Source: an uncultured Lachnospiraceae bacterium | GTDB taxonomy: Bacteria; Bacillota; Clostridia; Lachnospirales; Lachnospiraceae | Length of the DNA: 64,000 bases | Assembly: GCA_900549665.1 (NCBI GenBank) | Contig: URPH01000002.1 | Location: 1-64,000, forward strand | Reading direction: 5' to 3' | In this document: one piece after another, positions 36,291 to 45,518 of the stretch | How the letters are laid out: each line of letters opens with the position of its first letter | Position numbering within the stretch: position 1 is the first letter of the stretch | Made by a program: the position numbers and the translations under genes | Notes under the pieces: generated by a model | What the model was told of the DNA's origin: nothing | Seen by the model: the letters and a program-made list of their open reading frames with translations, nothing else | Database searches by the model: none

Positions 36291-36315
36291 AATAATACTA
36301 AAGGAGAGACTGACT

Positions 36316-36606
36316 ATGACACAGGAAGACAAAGACTTTTTAAAGCGTGTTACGACCTATGCAGAAAAAAACTGCAAGGATCTTGATCCCAAAAAGACCA
36401 AATCCAGCGTCCGGTTAGACAAAATGATGCCGGTTTTTGAGGAAATTGCCAGAGAAAACGGACAGGATGTGGAAGATGTTTTTGTGCGTTACATGGACTT
36501 ATCCATGGAAGCAGACATGACAAAGGCCGGCAAGGATACCTCTGACATCTTCGATATTCCGGATGGTGAATTCGGAAGTGGCGGATTGGATCTATTCCAT
36601 TCATAA
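36316..36606 (+). CDS. Hypothetical 96-residue acidic protein
   Basis: A small charged protein starting MTQEDKDFLKRV, with an alpha-helical N-terminal two thirds and a Gly/Asp-rich end (DGEFGSGGLDLFHS). I do not recognise a family. It is a real gene by its context: AAGGAGAG lies 8 nt before the ATG at 36316, a good promoter precedes it and a terminator follows. No cysteines beyond one and no membrane segment are seen. It is monocistronic and divergent from DUF1015. The in-frame extension before 36316 is not expected to be translated. Confidence 0.8.
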   Translation: MTQEDKDFLKRVTTYAEKNCKDLDPKKTKSSVRLDKMMPVFEEIARENGQDVEDVFVRYMDLSMEADMTKAGKDTSDIFDIPDGEFGSGGLDLFHS

Positions 36607-36625
36607 TACCTGATAAAGAACAGAT

Positions 36626-36675
36626 AAAAGACCTTCAAAATCTTTTGTATCATCAAAGGATTTGAAGGTCTTTTT
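36626..36675. terminator. Bidirectional terminator between the hypothetical gene and sulP
   Basis: AAAAGACCTTCAAAATC pairs with GATTTGAAGGTCTTTTT around a 16-nt loop (one bulge). T-tracts exist on both strands, so it can stop both convergent transcripts. Confidence 0.85.
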
Positions 36676-36697
36676 ATATTTTTAATAAACAATTATT

Positions 36698-38359
36698 TTA
36701 TTTACCGGTCTGTTCCAGCAGTTTATTGGCAAATGCCAGAGCATCGTCAATATGTGCACAGAAATGATCTGCCCCCACCTTGTCCACAAAGCCATCCTTC
36801 TGCATCGTATGGTAGGGCTGGTCGTTTACATGTGAAAATACAAGCTCTACGCCATGTCGTTCGCATTTTTCCTGAAGGTTTTCCAAAGAATGCATAGCTG
36901 TTGCATCCAATGCCGGCACACCACGCATACGGATAACAAGCACCTTGGTAAAGTCCTTTAATGTGATCTCTGCCATTCTGTCAGCCGCACCGAAAAACAT
37001 CGGTCCGCTGATCTCATATACCCTGATCTGTGTCGGAACACTTCTAAGCTCGATTGCGTCCGGATCATTTTCATCATCAAAGTATTTCCAGCCACGCACC
37101 TCCGATTCATCACTCATACGTTTCATAAACAGTACGCAGGCTGCAATCATGCCGGCTTCGATTGCCATAACAAGGTCAAAGATAACGGTAAGTAAAAAGG
37201 TCATAACCAGTACAAAAATATCACTTTTCGGCGAGGTCCTGCACAAATGCAAAAAGGTCTTAAAGCCGCACATATTGTAAGCAACCATAAAGAGGATGGC
37301 TGCGATTGTCGGCATGGGAATCAGTGCCGCATACGGCATCAGAATCACGAGTACCAGTACCAGTGTGATGGAATGTACCATTCCGGCGATCGGAGTCCGG
37401 CCGCCGTTTTTAATATTGGCAGCGGTTCTTGCGATGGCACCCGTAGCCGGAATTCCTCCAAACAACGCCGATCCGATATTACCAATTCCCTGTGCAACCA
37501 GCTCCATATTGGAACGGTGTCTGGAATTGATCATACTGTCTGCCACCACACAGGAAAGCAGTGATTCGATGGCAGCCAGAATGGCAATGGTAAGACCGTC
37601 CGAAAATTCCGACCGGATCGTTTCCAGTGTGATATGCGGAATATGAAAGGCCGGCAATGCAGAACTGATCGTATATAAATCACCGATCGTATTGACATTG
37701 AGCTTTAAAAAACGAACCATCAGGATTCCTGCAATAACAGCGATCAGCGAACCCGGAATCTTTTTACTGATAAAAGGCCAGACAATCAGAATTGCCAGAC
37801 TGACCATACCAACAAGTACAGCCATCGGATTGATCGTGGGCAGGAAACGGATCACAGCCTTTACCTTTTCCATCGTCTCGATCGTGACTGTTCCCGGTGC
37901 ATAAGTAAGTCCCATAAAGTCCTTTAATTGTCCAATTACAATTGTGACGGCAATTCCGGCTGTAAAACCGGTTGTGATCGTATAGGGGATAAATTTGATC
38001 AGACTTCCGAGTCTGCAGATTCCCATGATGATCAAAATAATACCGGCGATCAGAGTTGCAACAATCAGACCATCCATACCGTTTTTTGCCACAATTCCGG
38101 CTACGATCGTCGCAAAGGCAGCTGTCGGTCCTGCAATCTGTACTCGGCTTCCGCCGAAAAACGAGATCAGAAAGCCGGCAACAATGGCGGTATAAATTCC
38201 CTGCTCCGGTCCTACTCCGGATGCAAGCGCAAGCGCGATCGAAAGCGGCAGCGCAATGATAGCCACAATAATTCCGGCAATCACGTCCTTTACAAACTGC
38301 TCTTTTGTGTAGGTCTTCATGACACTAAACAACTTGGGCTTTAACTTTTCTTTTGTCAT
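36698..38359 (-). CDS. SulP family anion transporter with STAS domain
   Basis: 553 residues. Ten or more membrane helices from about residue 20 to 420 contain the SulP signatures GVGPEQGIYTAIVAG and GGSRVQIAGPTAAF. A C-terminal STAS domain (about 440-545) carries VPALDATAMHSLENL. Members move sulfate, bicarbonate or dicarboxylates; the substrate cannot be told from this sequence. A weak GAGGAG precedes the ATG. It lies 70 bp after the WYL regulator gene and could be its last co-transcribed gene or a separate unit. Confidence 0.94.
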   Translation of the reverse strand: MTKEKLKPKLFSVMKTYTKEQFVKDVIAGIIVAIIALPLSIALALASGVGPEQGIYTAIVAGFLISFFGGSRVQIAGPTAAFATIVAGIVAKNGMDGLIVATLIAGIILIIMGICRLGSLIKFIPYTITTGFTAGIAVTIVIGQLKDFMGLTYAPGTVTIETMEKVKAVIRFLPTINPMAVLVGMVSLAILIVWPFISKKIPGSLIAVIAGILMVRFLKLNVNTIGDLYTISSALPAFHIPHITLETIRSEFSDGLTIAILAAIESLLSCVVADSMINSRHRSNMELVAQGIGNIGSALFGGIPATGAIARTAANIKNGGRTPIAGMVHSITLVLVLVILMPYAALIPMPTIAAILFMVAYNMCGFKTFLHLCRTSPKSDIFVLVMTFLLTVIFDLVMAIEAGMIAACVLFMKRMSDESEVRGWKYFDDENDPDAIELRSVPTQIRVYEISGPMFFGAADRMAEITLKDFTKVLVIRMRGVPALDATAMHSLENLQEKCERHGVELVFSHVNDQPYHTMQKDGFVDKVGADHFCAHIDDALAFANKLLEQTGK

Positions 38360-38427
38360 TTTTTCATTCTCCTCATAAGATATATACTGACATCTCTGTC
38401 ATTTGCACATAAAAAGATGCTCTGGAT

Positions 38428-39411
38428 TTACCCCTCCAAAGCATCGGTTAAGGCCTGTTTCATCTGATTTACAACATGTGGCGGAGAAAGGATACAAACC
38501 TCTTTCCCCAGACCGAAAATCCATCCGAAAAACTGTTGACTGACAGTCACGGATACAAAAACAGTAGAATAATCTTTCCCTTTCGGAACAATCATAATAT
38601 CTTTTCCAAACCGGTCAATAAAAACACCTGCCAGATGGTTTGGAAATAAAATCTTTACTTTTTCTTCTTTTCCACCAAACATTCCAAATTTTTTATTGGA
38701 ATAGGTCGCTATATTTTCCTGCTCAAACGCTTCTTTTCCTTCTCTTTCCCGGTCAAGCATCGTGATATCGAGCATCTTGTCAACCCGGTAGTGCCGGATG
38801 GTCCGGCTCTTTTCATCCCAGGCAATCAGATAATAATTTTCATCATTGAAGGACAACATCCATGGCGATACCTCATAAAGCTCACCGCCATGCCGAAGCT
38901 CACGCTTTTTTTCGGTATTCCACCGGAAATACCGGAAGCTTATCATATGGTTTTGGGAAATTGCGGACTGGATGGCATCGACCGAATAATAGATGCTTTC
39001 GTTGTCCGCCTTGACCCGGTCCTGTACATAGACCTGCCTTTGCAGCTTTTTGGCATCGTATTCACTGCACTGGCCCTCCAGCTTGGATATCAGCTCCTGC
39101 GACTTTTTCAGGGTCAGAAATCTGGAAGTCTGGATCAGGTCTACCAACAGCTTGAGCTCTGCCAGTTCAAACTCCCTGGTAAGCAGCCGGTACTCATAAG
39201 AGGCGCCTGTCTTTTCTCCCACAACCTCATATCCCAGCTTTTCCAGATCACGGAAATCTGCATAAATACTCTTTCTTTCCGCAGAGATATCATGATCCTG
39301 TAAATAGGCAAGTATCTCCGGCATGGTAACGGCATGCTCATCATCTGTCTTTGCCTGCAGAAACTTCAAAAGATAATATAATTTTAGTTTTTGATTGGAT
39401 CCCTTTGCCAT
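38428..39411 (-). CDS. WYL-domain transcriptional regulator
   Basis: 327 residues. An N-terminal winged helix (about 10-85, with AERKSIYADFRDLEKLGY) is followed by a WYL domain at about 150-230, where the motif region reads LSFNDENYYLIAWD, and a C-terminal WCX-like extension. WYL proteins sense nucleic acid or nucleotide ligands and often govern DNA-repair and defence loci. It lies 35 bp after the macro-NADAR gene on the same strand and is probably the fourth gene of the chaperone/ADP-ribose module. The ribosome site is weak, which fits low expression of a regulator. Confidence 0.9.
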   Translation of the reverse strand: MAKGSNQKLKLYYLLKFLQAKTDDEHAVTMPEILAYLQDHDISAERKSIYADFRDLEKLGYEVVGEKTGASYEYRLLTREFELAELKLLVDLIQTSRFLTLKKSQELISKLEGQCSEYDAKKLQRQVYVQDRVKADNESIYYSVDAIQSAISQNHMISFRYFRWNTEKKRELRHGGELYEVSPWMLSFNDENYYLIAWDEKSRTIRHYRVDKMLDITMLDREREGKEAFEQENIATYSNKKFGMFGGKEEKVKILFPNHLAGVFIDRFGKDIMIVPKGKDYSTVFVSVTVSQQFFGWIFGLGKEVCILSPPHVVNQMKQALTDALEG

Positions 39412-39446
39412 AATTACTATCTCATAAAAACTTCATTTTGTGTGAT

Positions 39447-40586
39447 TCACTCGGTTATAAAGCCCTTTACCTCACCATAGGCATCAATACCGATGGTATC
39501 CCGAAGCTTTGCATCCTCTTCATCGGAAAGCGCTTTCAGTTCGTCTACAAATTCATACTCCGTCTTGTCAGCCAGTTGTTTTTTGGCATATGCAGACAAT
39601 GCACTGTCCTTGATACATACTCTGACAGGAGCTTTGGGTGCCTGAACCTCTTCTGCTCTCTCTTCCTGTTCGGGTTCTTCTTTTTTAGACACGGAAACCA
39701 CCGGCTCGATGTACTCATTGCGGAATTTTTCACGGATTTCAGCAAGACATCTACCCAATGCATTATCCTTGCTGTCACCGCCGCACAAGGTGGTATCTCC
39801 TGTTGCCAAAAGCTTTCCTCTCAATGCGGGATTTTGTGTATATTTTGCCATATTTGCTTTTAATAACAGCTTTTCATATTCATTGTAGTCAAACAGATTG
39901 TCAGCTCTTTCTGCTTTTAAGTACTCAGCAACGGATTCATAGGAAAGTCCGTCCAGTACAAAATGAGCCGGATAGGCATTGTTAAAGAAGTATCTGTCAT
40001 CTTCCTTTTCGGCACCGATTTTAACCATATCCTCTTCTACATCATATTTGCTTACCAGATCAGAAAGGCTTTCTTTGTTGGCATCCTTTAAGGCCTGATC
40101 ATAAGCAAACTTGGTATGTGAATCGAATAATACAAATACAACCTCATCAATATCATTCTGATGCTCATTTAAAAATGTGCGTACAGCTTTTACTGCGATT
40201 TCCGCAGCCATATATACCGGAAAACGGTAAGCCCCCGTCGAGATTGACGGAAAGGCGATCCTGCGGATATTATTTTGAGCGGCTAACTTGAGTGAATTTT
40301 GATAACAGGCAAACAACAATGCTCTCTCATCGTTATTGCCGCCGTGCCAGATGGGACCAACCGTATGGATCACATACTGACAGGGAAGATTGTAGGCTTT
40401 GGAAATCTTGGCCTGACCGGTCTTGCAGCCATCGAGTAATTTGCATTCCTTTAATAGTTCAGGACCGGCTGCCGCATGAATGGCTGCATCGACACCTCCG
40501 CCACCGAGCAGGGTCTTGTTGGCTGCATTGACAATGGCATCCATTCCCTGCATTTTTGTGATATCCCCCAGTTTTGTTCTGATCAT
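39447..40586 (-). CDS. Macro domain-NADAR fusion protein (ADP-ribose processing)
   Basis: 379 residues. Residues 1-170 are a MacroD/YmdB-type macro domain: [19 protein letters not shown] and the ADP-ribose loop [10 protein letters not shown]. Residues about 200-295 match NADAR (YbiA-like): [12 protein letters not shown], then [18 protein letters not shown] and [12 protein letters not shown]. The NADAR is compact: the segment between these blocks is shorter than in YbiA, and the usual SEHYFQA reads VAEYLKA. An acidic linker and an unassigned C-terminal 60 residues follow. Both folds remove or bind ADP-ribose in known proteins, so de-ADP-ribosylation is inferred. Its ATG overlaps the Hsp70 stop as ATGA. 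Confidence 0.85.
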   Translation of the reverse strand: MIRTKLGDITKMQGMDAIVNAANKTLLGGGGVDAAIHAAAGPELLKECKLLDGCKTGQAKISKAYNLPCQYVIHTVGPIWHGGNNDERALLFACYQNSLKLAAQNNIRRIAFPSISTGAYRFPVYMAAEIAVKAVRTFLNEHQNDIDEVVFVLFDSHTKFAYDQALKDANKESLSDLVSKYDVEEDMVKIGAEKEDDRYFFNNAYPAHFVLDGLSYESVAEYLKAERADNLFDYNEYEKLLLKANMAKYTQNPALRGKLLATGDTTLCGGDSKDNALGRCLAEIREKFRNEYIEPVVSVSKKEEPEQEERAEEVQAPKAPVRVCIKDSALSAYAKKQLADKTEYEFVDELKALSDEEDAKLRDTIGIDAYGEVKGFITE

Positions 40587-42280
40587 AAATCATCCTCCAT
40601 AAATGTTTTTAAAAAGATGCGGAAGCTCTCTCTGGCTTCATCGATCACTTCCTGTTTTCTGGTATCAAGTGCATCGTCAAATTTCTGCAATTCACGCTCG
40701 ATCATCTTTCTGTCATTGCCAAGGCACTCTTCATATAAACGTTCCCCTTTTAAAAGTAACAGTTTATTTTCTTCTTTTTCTCTCGGATGGATCTTTAAAT
40801 ATGCGATCTCCTTCATGCGCTCTGCAATCTCTTCATCCGACATATCATTGTGTCCGCCCTTGATAATCTGTTTGGTCTTTTCACCTGTTGAAACAACGGT
40901 TACCTCTACCTCCAAGATGGAATTGATGTCATAGGTATAGGTGACATCTACCGCCTCTTCCCCGGCAGGCGCCTTGGGAATTGTGATCTCTAACTTTCCA
41001 AGTAACAGATTATTTTCAGCAAAACGGCTTTCTCCCTGTAAAATCTTGATATTGAGCTTAGACTGATTGTCCTTAACCGTATAGAGACGCTCGGTGCGGC
41101 TGGCGGGAATGGTCGTATTGCGCTCGATGATCGGGCAGAAATGACCACCCTCATATACATTTTCTTCTTTTTCAACAACAACCTCGGTTCCCAATGTAAA
41201 CGGACATACATCCGTAAGTACCACTTCCCGGATCACCTCGTTGCGTTCCTTCATGGCTCCCTGGATTGCTGCACCCAGAGCCACTGCCTCATCCGGATTG
41301 ATCGATGTATCGGGCATATTACGGAACATCTTACCGACAAAACGGCGGATAAAGGACATCTTTGTTGCCCCACCGATCAGCACAACCTTATCTATGTCTT
41401 TTACCTTAATATGGGCATCCGATAATGTCCGTTTGATCGGTGTTTTCATTTTTTCAAGTAAATCGGCACAGGCTGCTTCATAAGCGTCTAAGGAAAGGAC
41501 AAACTCGATGCTTTCCCCATCCACATTGCAAATCATCCTGGAGGAATTGCCATCCGCAAATCCGATCTTGCAAAGCTCTGCCTGCTTGTGGATATGACGA
41601 AGTGTCCGGTAGGAAAGCTTGCTGCGGTCAAGCTGGATATTTTTGTCAAAAAACATATCCTCGATAACTCTGGTAAAATCCTCCCCGCCCAGATAATTGT
41701 CTCCGGCGACGGCTCTTACTTCGATAATATTGTCATTGAGCTCCAGAATGGAAACATCAAAGGTTCCTCCACCCAGGTCAAACACCAGATACTTGGCACT
41801 GTCTGTATTTTGGTAAAGACCATATGCGATTGCCGCTGCGGTCGGCTCGCTGATAATACGTTCCACCTTAAATCCGGCAAGCTCTCCGGCTCTTTTTGTC
41901 GCCTTTCTGCGGTCATCATTGAAATAGGCCGGCACACTGATAACAGCCTCTGTGACCTCCTGTCCCAGATAGCTCTCCGCATCCTCCTTCAATGCTTTTA
42001 ATACAAGAGCTGACAGCTCTTCCGGTCTGAACTGTTTGTGCAGCAGCTGAAACTTACGTGAGCTTCCCATATCTCTTTTGAATACGGAAGCGGCACTGTC
42101 CGGATATAAAAGCATGCGCTCCTTTGCGGTTTCCCCAATATAAATCTGTTCATTCTCATCCATGCTTACCACCGACGGTGTCAGATGACTGCCCAGTCTG
42201 TTGGGGATAATCCTGGGGCCTTCTTCTGTAAAATAAGCGATCAATGAATTTGTTGTTCCTAAATCAATACCTACGATCAT
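40583..42280 (-). CDS. HscC-like Hsp70 chaperone
   Basis: 565 residues, the length of E. coli HscC rather than the 610-640 of DnaK. ATPase-domain motifs are intact: [12 protein letters not shown] (residues 4-15), [25 protein letters not shown] and [10 protein letters not shown]. The substrate-binding domain is present but the helical lid is short and no EEVD-like tail exists. HscC-type Hsp70s work with specialised membrane or TPR J proteins; here the upstream gene encodes one. The ribosome site is weak, 42 bp after the upstream stop. The gene is translationally coupled to the macro-NADAR gene by a 4-bp overlap. Confidence 0.93.
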   Translation of the reverse strand: MIVGIDLGTTNSLIAYFTEEGPRIIPNRLGSHLTPSVVSMDENEQIYIGETAKERMLLYPDSAASVFKRDMGSSRKFQLLHKQFRPEELSALVLKALKEDAESYLGQEVTEAVISVPAYFNDDRRKATKRAGELAGFKVERIISEPTAAAIAYGLYQNTDSAKYLVFDLGGGTFDVSILELNDNIIEVRAVAGDNYLGGEDFTRVIEDMFFDKNIQLDRSKLSYRTLRHIHKQAELCKIGFADGNSSRMICNVDGESIEFVLSLDAYEAACADLLEKMKTPIKRTLSDAHIKVKDIDKVVLIGGATKMSFIRRFVGKMFRNMPDTSINPDEAVALGAAIQGAMKERNEVIREVVLTDVCPFTLGTEVVVEKEENVYEGGHFCPIIERNTTIPASRTERLYTVKDNQSKLNIKILQGESRFAENNLLLGKLEITIPKAPAGEEAVDVTYTYDINSILEVEVTVVSTGEKTKQIIKGGHNDMSDEEIAERMKEIAYLKIHPREKEENKLLLLKGERLYEECLGNDRKMIERELQKFDDALDTRKQEVIDEARESFRIFLKTFMEDDL

Positions 42281-42322
42281 AACTTCAAAACTGTCTTTCT
42301 ATTTCTAATTTCTCAAAGTACT

Positions 42323-45300
42323 CTATTTCCATTCTTTTTTGGATCTGACAACCTCATCCTTGGCCTTGGGGTCATTTTTGGTAAGAGCAAGTGCTTCGTG
42401 ATACAGCTTCATCGCATGAAGCTTTTTGCCGTCCATATAATAGTACTTAGCATTATGATAACACAATTCATACTTTTTGATAAAGCCCAATTCCAAAAGT
42501 TTCTGATATGCTCCGGCTGCGTCCATATAGTTCTTTTCTTTTTCATAGCAGCCGATCAGTCTCATCCACAAATCATAATCCTTCGGATAACGGTCCAGCT
42601 GCTTTTTGATATATTGTACACAAAGGGCATAGTCCTTCTTTTTTTCATACAATTCCGAAAGATAAATATAGACCCTTGTAGGCTCCTCATCGTCTTCCAG
42701 CCTTTCAGATATCTTCAACTCTCTTTCGGCCTCATCCAGTCTGTTGGTCCTTATAAAAATATTTCCGGCATTATTGTGTGCATATACATTATCGGGCTCA
42801 AGCTCAGTTGCTTTTATATAATAATGCAGGGCTTTTTCATAATCCCTGCCAAACTCATACGCCAGCCCGAGTTCTATGGTGTTAAAGGCATCCTTTTCCA
42901 GCTCATACATTTTCTTTGCATAAAGAAGTGCACACTGATAGGCATCATCCTTCTCTCTTTCCTCTTTTAGGCGAGCTACCTTATAGCGGAAACTCCTGGA
43001 CAGATAATACAGATTTTCCTGCCCTTTGGGATTGACCTCATATGCCATCCTGAAATAATCAATTGCCTGATCAAAAGCTTTACCCTGATCGTCTTCTTTG
43101 TTGTAGAAATATTTACCAAGCTTTAAGAAAACATTGTAGCTGTGCAGATTGAGCGCGACAAGACGCTGATAGCACACCAGAGCCTCATCCTTTTTGTCAT
43201 TGTCCCATAACACATCACCCATCAGTTCCAAAAGACCGATATCATCCGGACATCTGACAAGTCCCTCACGGATGCTTTCCAACGCTGTTCTGGAATCGTC
43301 CAGGGCAAGTCTGTATAAGGCATCCTCCAAAAACAGCTCACTAAGCTCTAACGATGTCTCATCTATTTCGTTTTCCCCGGCTCCCGGCTTTTCCGGATTG
43401 TGATTTAAAGAGCCGACTTCCGCTTTCTTCTTATCATACTTTTCAATATATTGCTTTTTAAACCGGTAAAACTCACAGATCAGAGGTCTCAGTTCTTCAT
43501 TGTCCGAAGAATGATTGCGTCTGCATTTATAATAATAAAGCTGCAGGACATCGCTTTCCTGTTTTTCTTCCTGCGCCTGCTCATAAATATTTAAAGCATC
43601 TGTATATTGACCCGCATAATAAAAGACCTTCATCGCATACTCATATGGCTTGACATATCCTGGGAAAATACGTTTACATTGATAAAAATCATCGATAACG
43701 CTCTGTCCCTTATGCATATGAAAAGCAGCTTCCTGACGATGCAGATATGCGGGATAATAAGTTTCGTCCTTTTGGATCAGCTCACTGCAAAGATCATATG
43801 CTTTCTGATATTCTTCGTCCTCTATATAATACTGGGCCAGCTGGTCATTATATGACATCTGGTACATAACGGCTGTTTCTAATGTCACGCCATCTTTGAT
43901 TTCCTGTATACCGATTTCCTTTTGTCCCAGATTCCAATGACACATTCCGACCGAAAAATGAGAAAAGCCTTTCCGGTTCAACTTTTTTTTGCTGTCCTTT
44001 GTATGATCATCTACCGTCTGATCGATCATATCACGCCAACGAATCAGATAAGGAAGCGCCAGATCATATTTTTCCATAGCCAGATAATTGCGCCCCATCA
44101 GATTGACAAAATCATATTCTTTAAACTGATCCTCCGGTGCAGCTTTCAGTGTTTTTTCGACCTGATCAAATTTTTGTTGTTGGAAATAACACCACCCGAT
44201 TTCAATCCGTGTTTCCGTATCCTCAGGATTGTCATTTAGCATTTCCCTGTATTGCGGCACCAGACTTTCATTGAGACTGTCCAAAAGATTGTTTAACTTG
44301 AAAGAACGGTCTCCCATATCTAAAATATCCAGGCACAGCTCCTTGGCATCTGCATATTTCCCCTGTTTTTGTCTTGTTTTCAGCATTCCAAGATTTGCCA
44401 GATAAGAGGCTTCATCCTGCTTTAACAAACCTTCAAAAATCTGCTCTGCCACCTCTGTCTTTTGAAGCTCCAGAAATACCAGTCCCGCATAATAACCTGT
44501 ATAACAGTCGTCCGGATAATCGGAAGCCAGACGGTCAGCAATCTCCATGGCGGCATCCGGAAGCTTTTCGGCTTTGCTGCAGATAAGCCAGAAATGCAGC
44601 TTTTCCGCATCTGCATACGGATGATGGATCTCGTATGCATCCAACAGTTCAAACTCATGCCTGATCTCTGATATCCCGGCTGCCGTATCTGTACCATCCG
44701 TTTCTGCAGATGCGGCAGGGTCCATCGCCTCTTCCAGTCTGTCAATCTGATTTTTGAGATCCAGATAACGGTTTATGTACTCATCAACATGATCCGATAC
44801 ATCACCCTCGAAAATATCATAGTCGATAAAGGAATCATGCTGAATATAATAATTAACATATCCTAAAAAATTCTCGGGAAACTTTTCTTTTAGAAGCTCT
44901 GTCTCTGCGCAGATATGAAATTTGTCATCCAGGATTTTCCAGATATTCCATGGGAAAAAATGATGATCCATGATATAGACAAGCACTCGTTCCTGCAGCT
45001 CGCCATCTAAATCATCTTCATAGGAATCCATAAGGCTCTGCCATTGTGCTTCATCCTTTCTGGAATCCACATCCACGTACAACCGGTTCATTTGATAAAT
45101 AAAGCGGTCTGTCTCGGAGCCGTCCTTTAATGCCTCAAATGCATCCTGCAGATCGGCATTTTCCGCTTCATCTTTTTGTTCCGCATAGGATAAAGCATTT
45201 TCATATGCCTCTCTCAAGCGCATAAATCCGACCTGATCATCCTCCGGATTGACTGATCTTAACTTTTCGTGATACACCTGCCTGATTGCATCTGTATCTT

Positions 45301-45346
45301 TTGTCTCGGCAATTCCCAAAATCTTCCAAATTTCATATTTTTCCAT
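42323..45346 (-). CDS. J-domain-like TPR protein, putative Hsp70 partner
   Basis: 1007 residues. Residues 1-55 resemble a J domain (YEIWKILGIAETKD, FMRLREAYENAL), but the catalytic HPD is replaced by Asn33-Pro34-Glu35. The rest is almost entirely helical, with many tetratricopeptide repeats recognisable as A-x-x-x-Y-x-x-A/L-x-x-x-P patterns (for example DNVYAHNNAGNIFIR and YEKALHYYIKATELEPD). No signal or membrane helix is seen. It probably presents clients to the adjacent Hsp70, though the lost His argues against normal ATPase stimulation. AGGGAG precedes the ATG. It is the first gene of the module. Confidence 0.88.
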   Translation of the reverse strand: MEKYEIWKILGIAETKDTDAIRQVYHEKLRSVNPEDDQVGFMRLREAYENALSYAEQKDEAENADLQDAFEALKDGSETDRFIYQMNRLYVDVDSRKDEAQWQSLMDSYEDDLDGELQERVLVYIMDHHFFPWNIWKILDDKFHICAETELLKEKFPENFLGYVNYYIQHDSFIDYDIFEGDVSDHVDEYINRYLDLKNQIDRLEEAMDPAASAETDGTDTAAGISEIRHEFELLDAYEIHHPYADAEKLHFWLICSKAEKLPDAAMEIADRLASDYPDDCYTGYYAGLVFLELQKTEVAEQIFEGLLKQDEASYLANLGMLKTRQKQGKYADAKELCLDILDMGDRSFKLNNLLDSLNESLVPQYREMLNDNPEDTETRIEIGWCYFQQQKFDQVEKTLKAAPEDQFKEYDFVNLMGRNYLAMEKYDLALPYLIRWRDMIDQTVDDHTKDSKKKLNRKGFSHFSVGMCHWNLGQKEIGIQEIKDGVTLETAVMYQMSYNDQLAQYYIEDEEYQKAYDLCSELIQKDETYYPAYLHRQEAAFHMHKGQSVIDDFYQCKRIFPGYVKPYEYAMKVFYYAGQYTDALNIYEQAQEEKQESDVLQLYYYKCRRNHSSDNEELRPLICEFYRFKKQYIEKYDKKKAEVGSLNHNPEKPGAGENEIDETSLELSELFLEDALYRLALDDSRTALESIREGLVRCPDDIGLLELMGDVLWDNDKKDEALVCYQRLVALNLHSYNVFLKLGKYFYNKEDDQGKAFDQAIDYFRMAYEVNPKGQENLYYLSRSFRYKVARLKEEREKDDAYQCALLYAKKMYELEKDAFNTIELGLAYEFGRDYEKALHYYIKATELEPDNVYAHNNAGNIFIRTNRLDEAERELKISERLEDDEEPTRVYIYLSELYEKKKDYALCVQYIKKQLDRYPKDYDLWMRLIGCYEKEKNYMDAAGAYQKLLELGFIKKYELCYHNAKYYYMDGKKLHAMKLYHEALALTKNDPKAKDEVVRSKKEWK

Positions 45347-45383
45347 TTAAAATCTCCCTGTTCATTTACAACAATTTTATGAA

Positions 45384-45416
45384 ACCGATTGTCGGAAAGC
45401 TGACATCGGTGACCAA
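45384..45416 (-). promoter_or_regulatory. Promoter and overlapping inverted repeat of the chaperone module
   Basis: Minus-strand TTGGTC (45411-45416) and GACAAT (45388-45393), spacer 17 bp. An imperfect dyad, ACCGATTGTC (45384-45393) and GACATCGGT (45402-45410), covers the spacer and -10 box; it is perfect apart from one bulged base. It is not the HrcA CIRCE element. It could be the binding site of the WYL regulator encoded at the end of the module (inference). Confidence 0.5.
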
Positions 45417-45441
45417 TATGCCAAAGGACAGACGATAAAAT

Positions 45442-45471
45442 TAAGGGAAAGATTCTGACATCTTTCCCTTA
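45442..45471 (-). terminator. Terminator of the serC-serA unit
   Basis: A perfect 12-bp stem, TAAGGGAAAGAT/ATCTTTCCCTTA, with a 6-nt loop, lies 48 bp after the serA stop; the minus-strand tail is AATTTTAT. Confidence 0.8.
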
Positions 45472-45518
45472 TGGTTTATTTCATTATATACGCACAGAAC
45501 GGTCTGCCTCTTTTGTGA

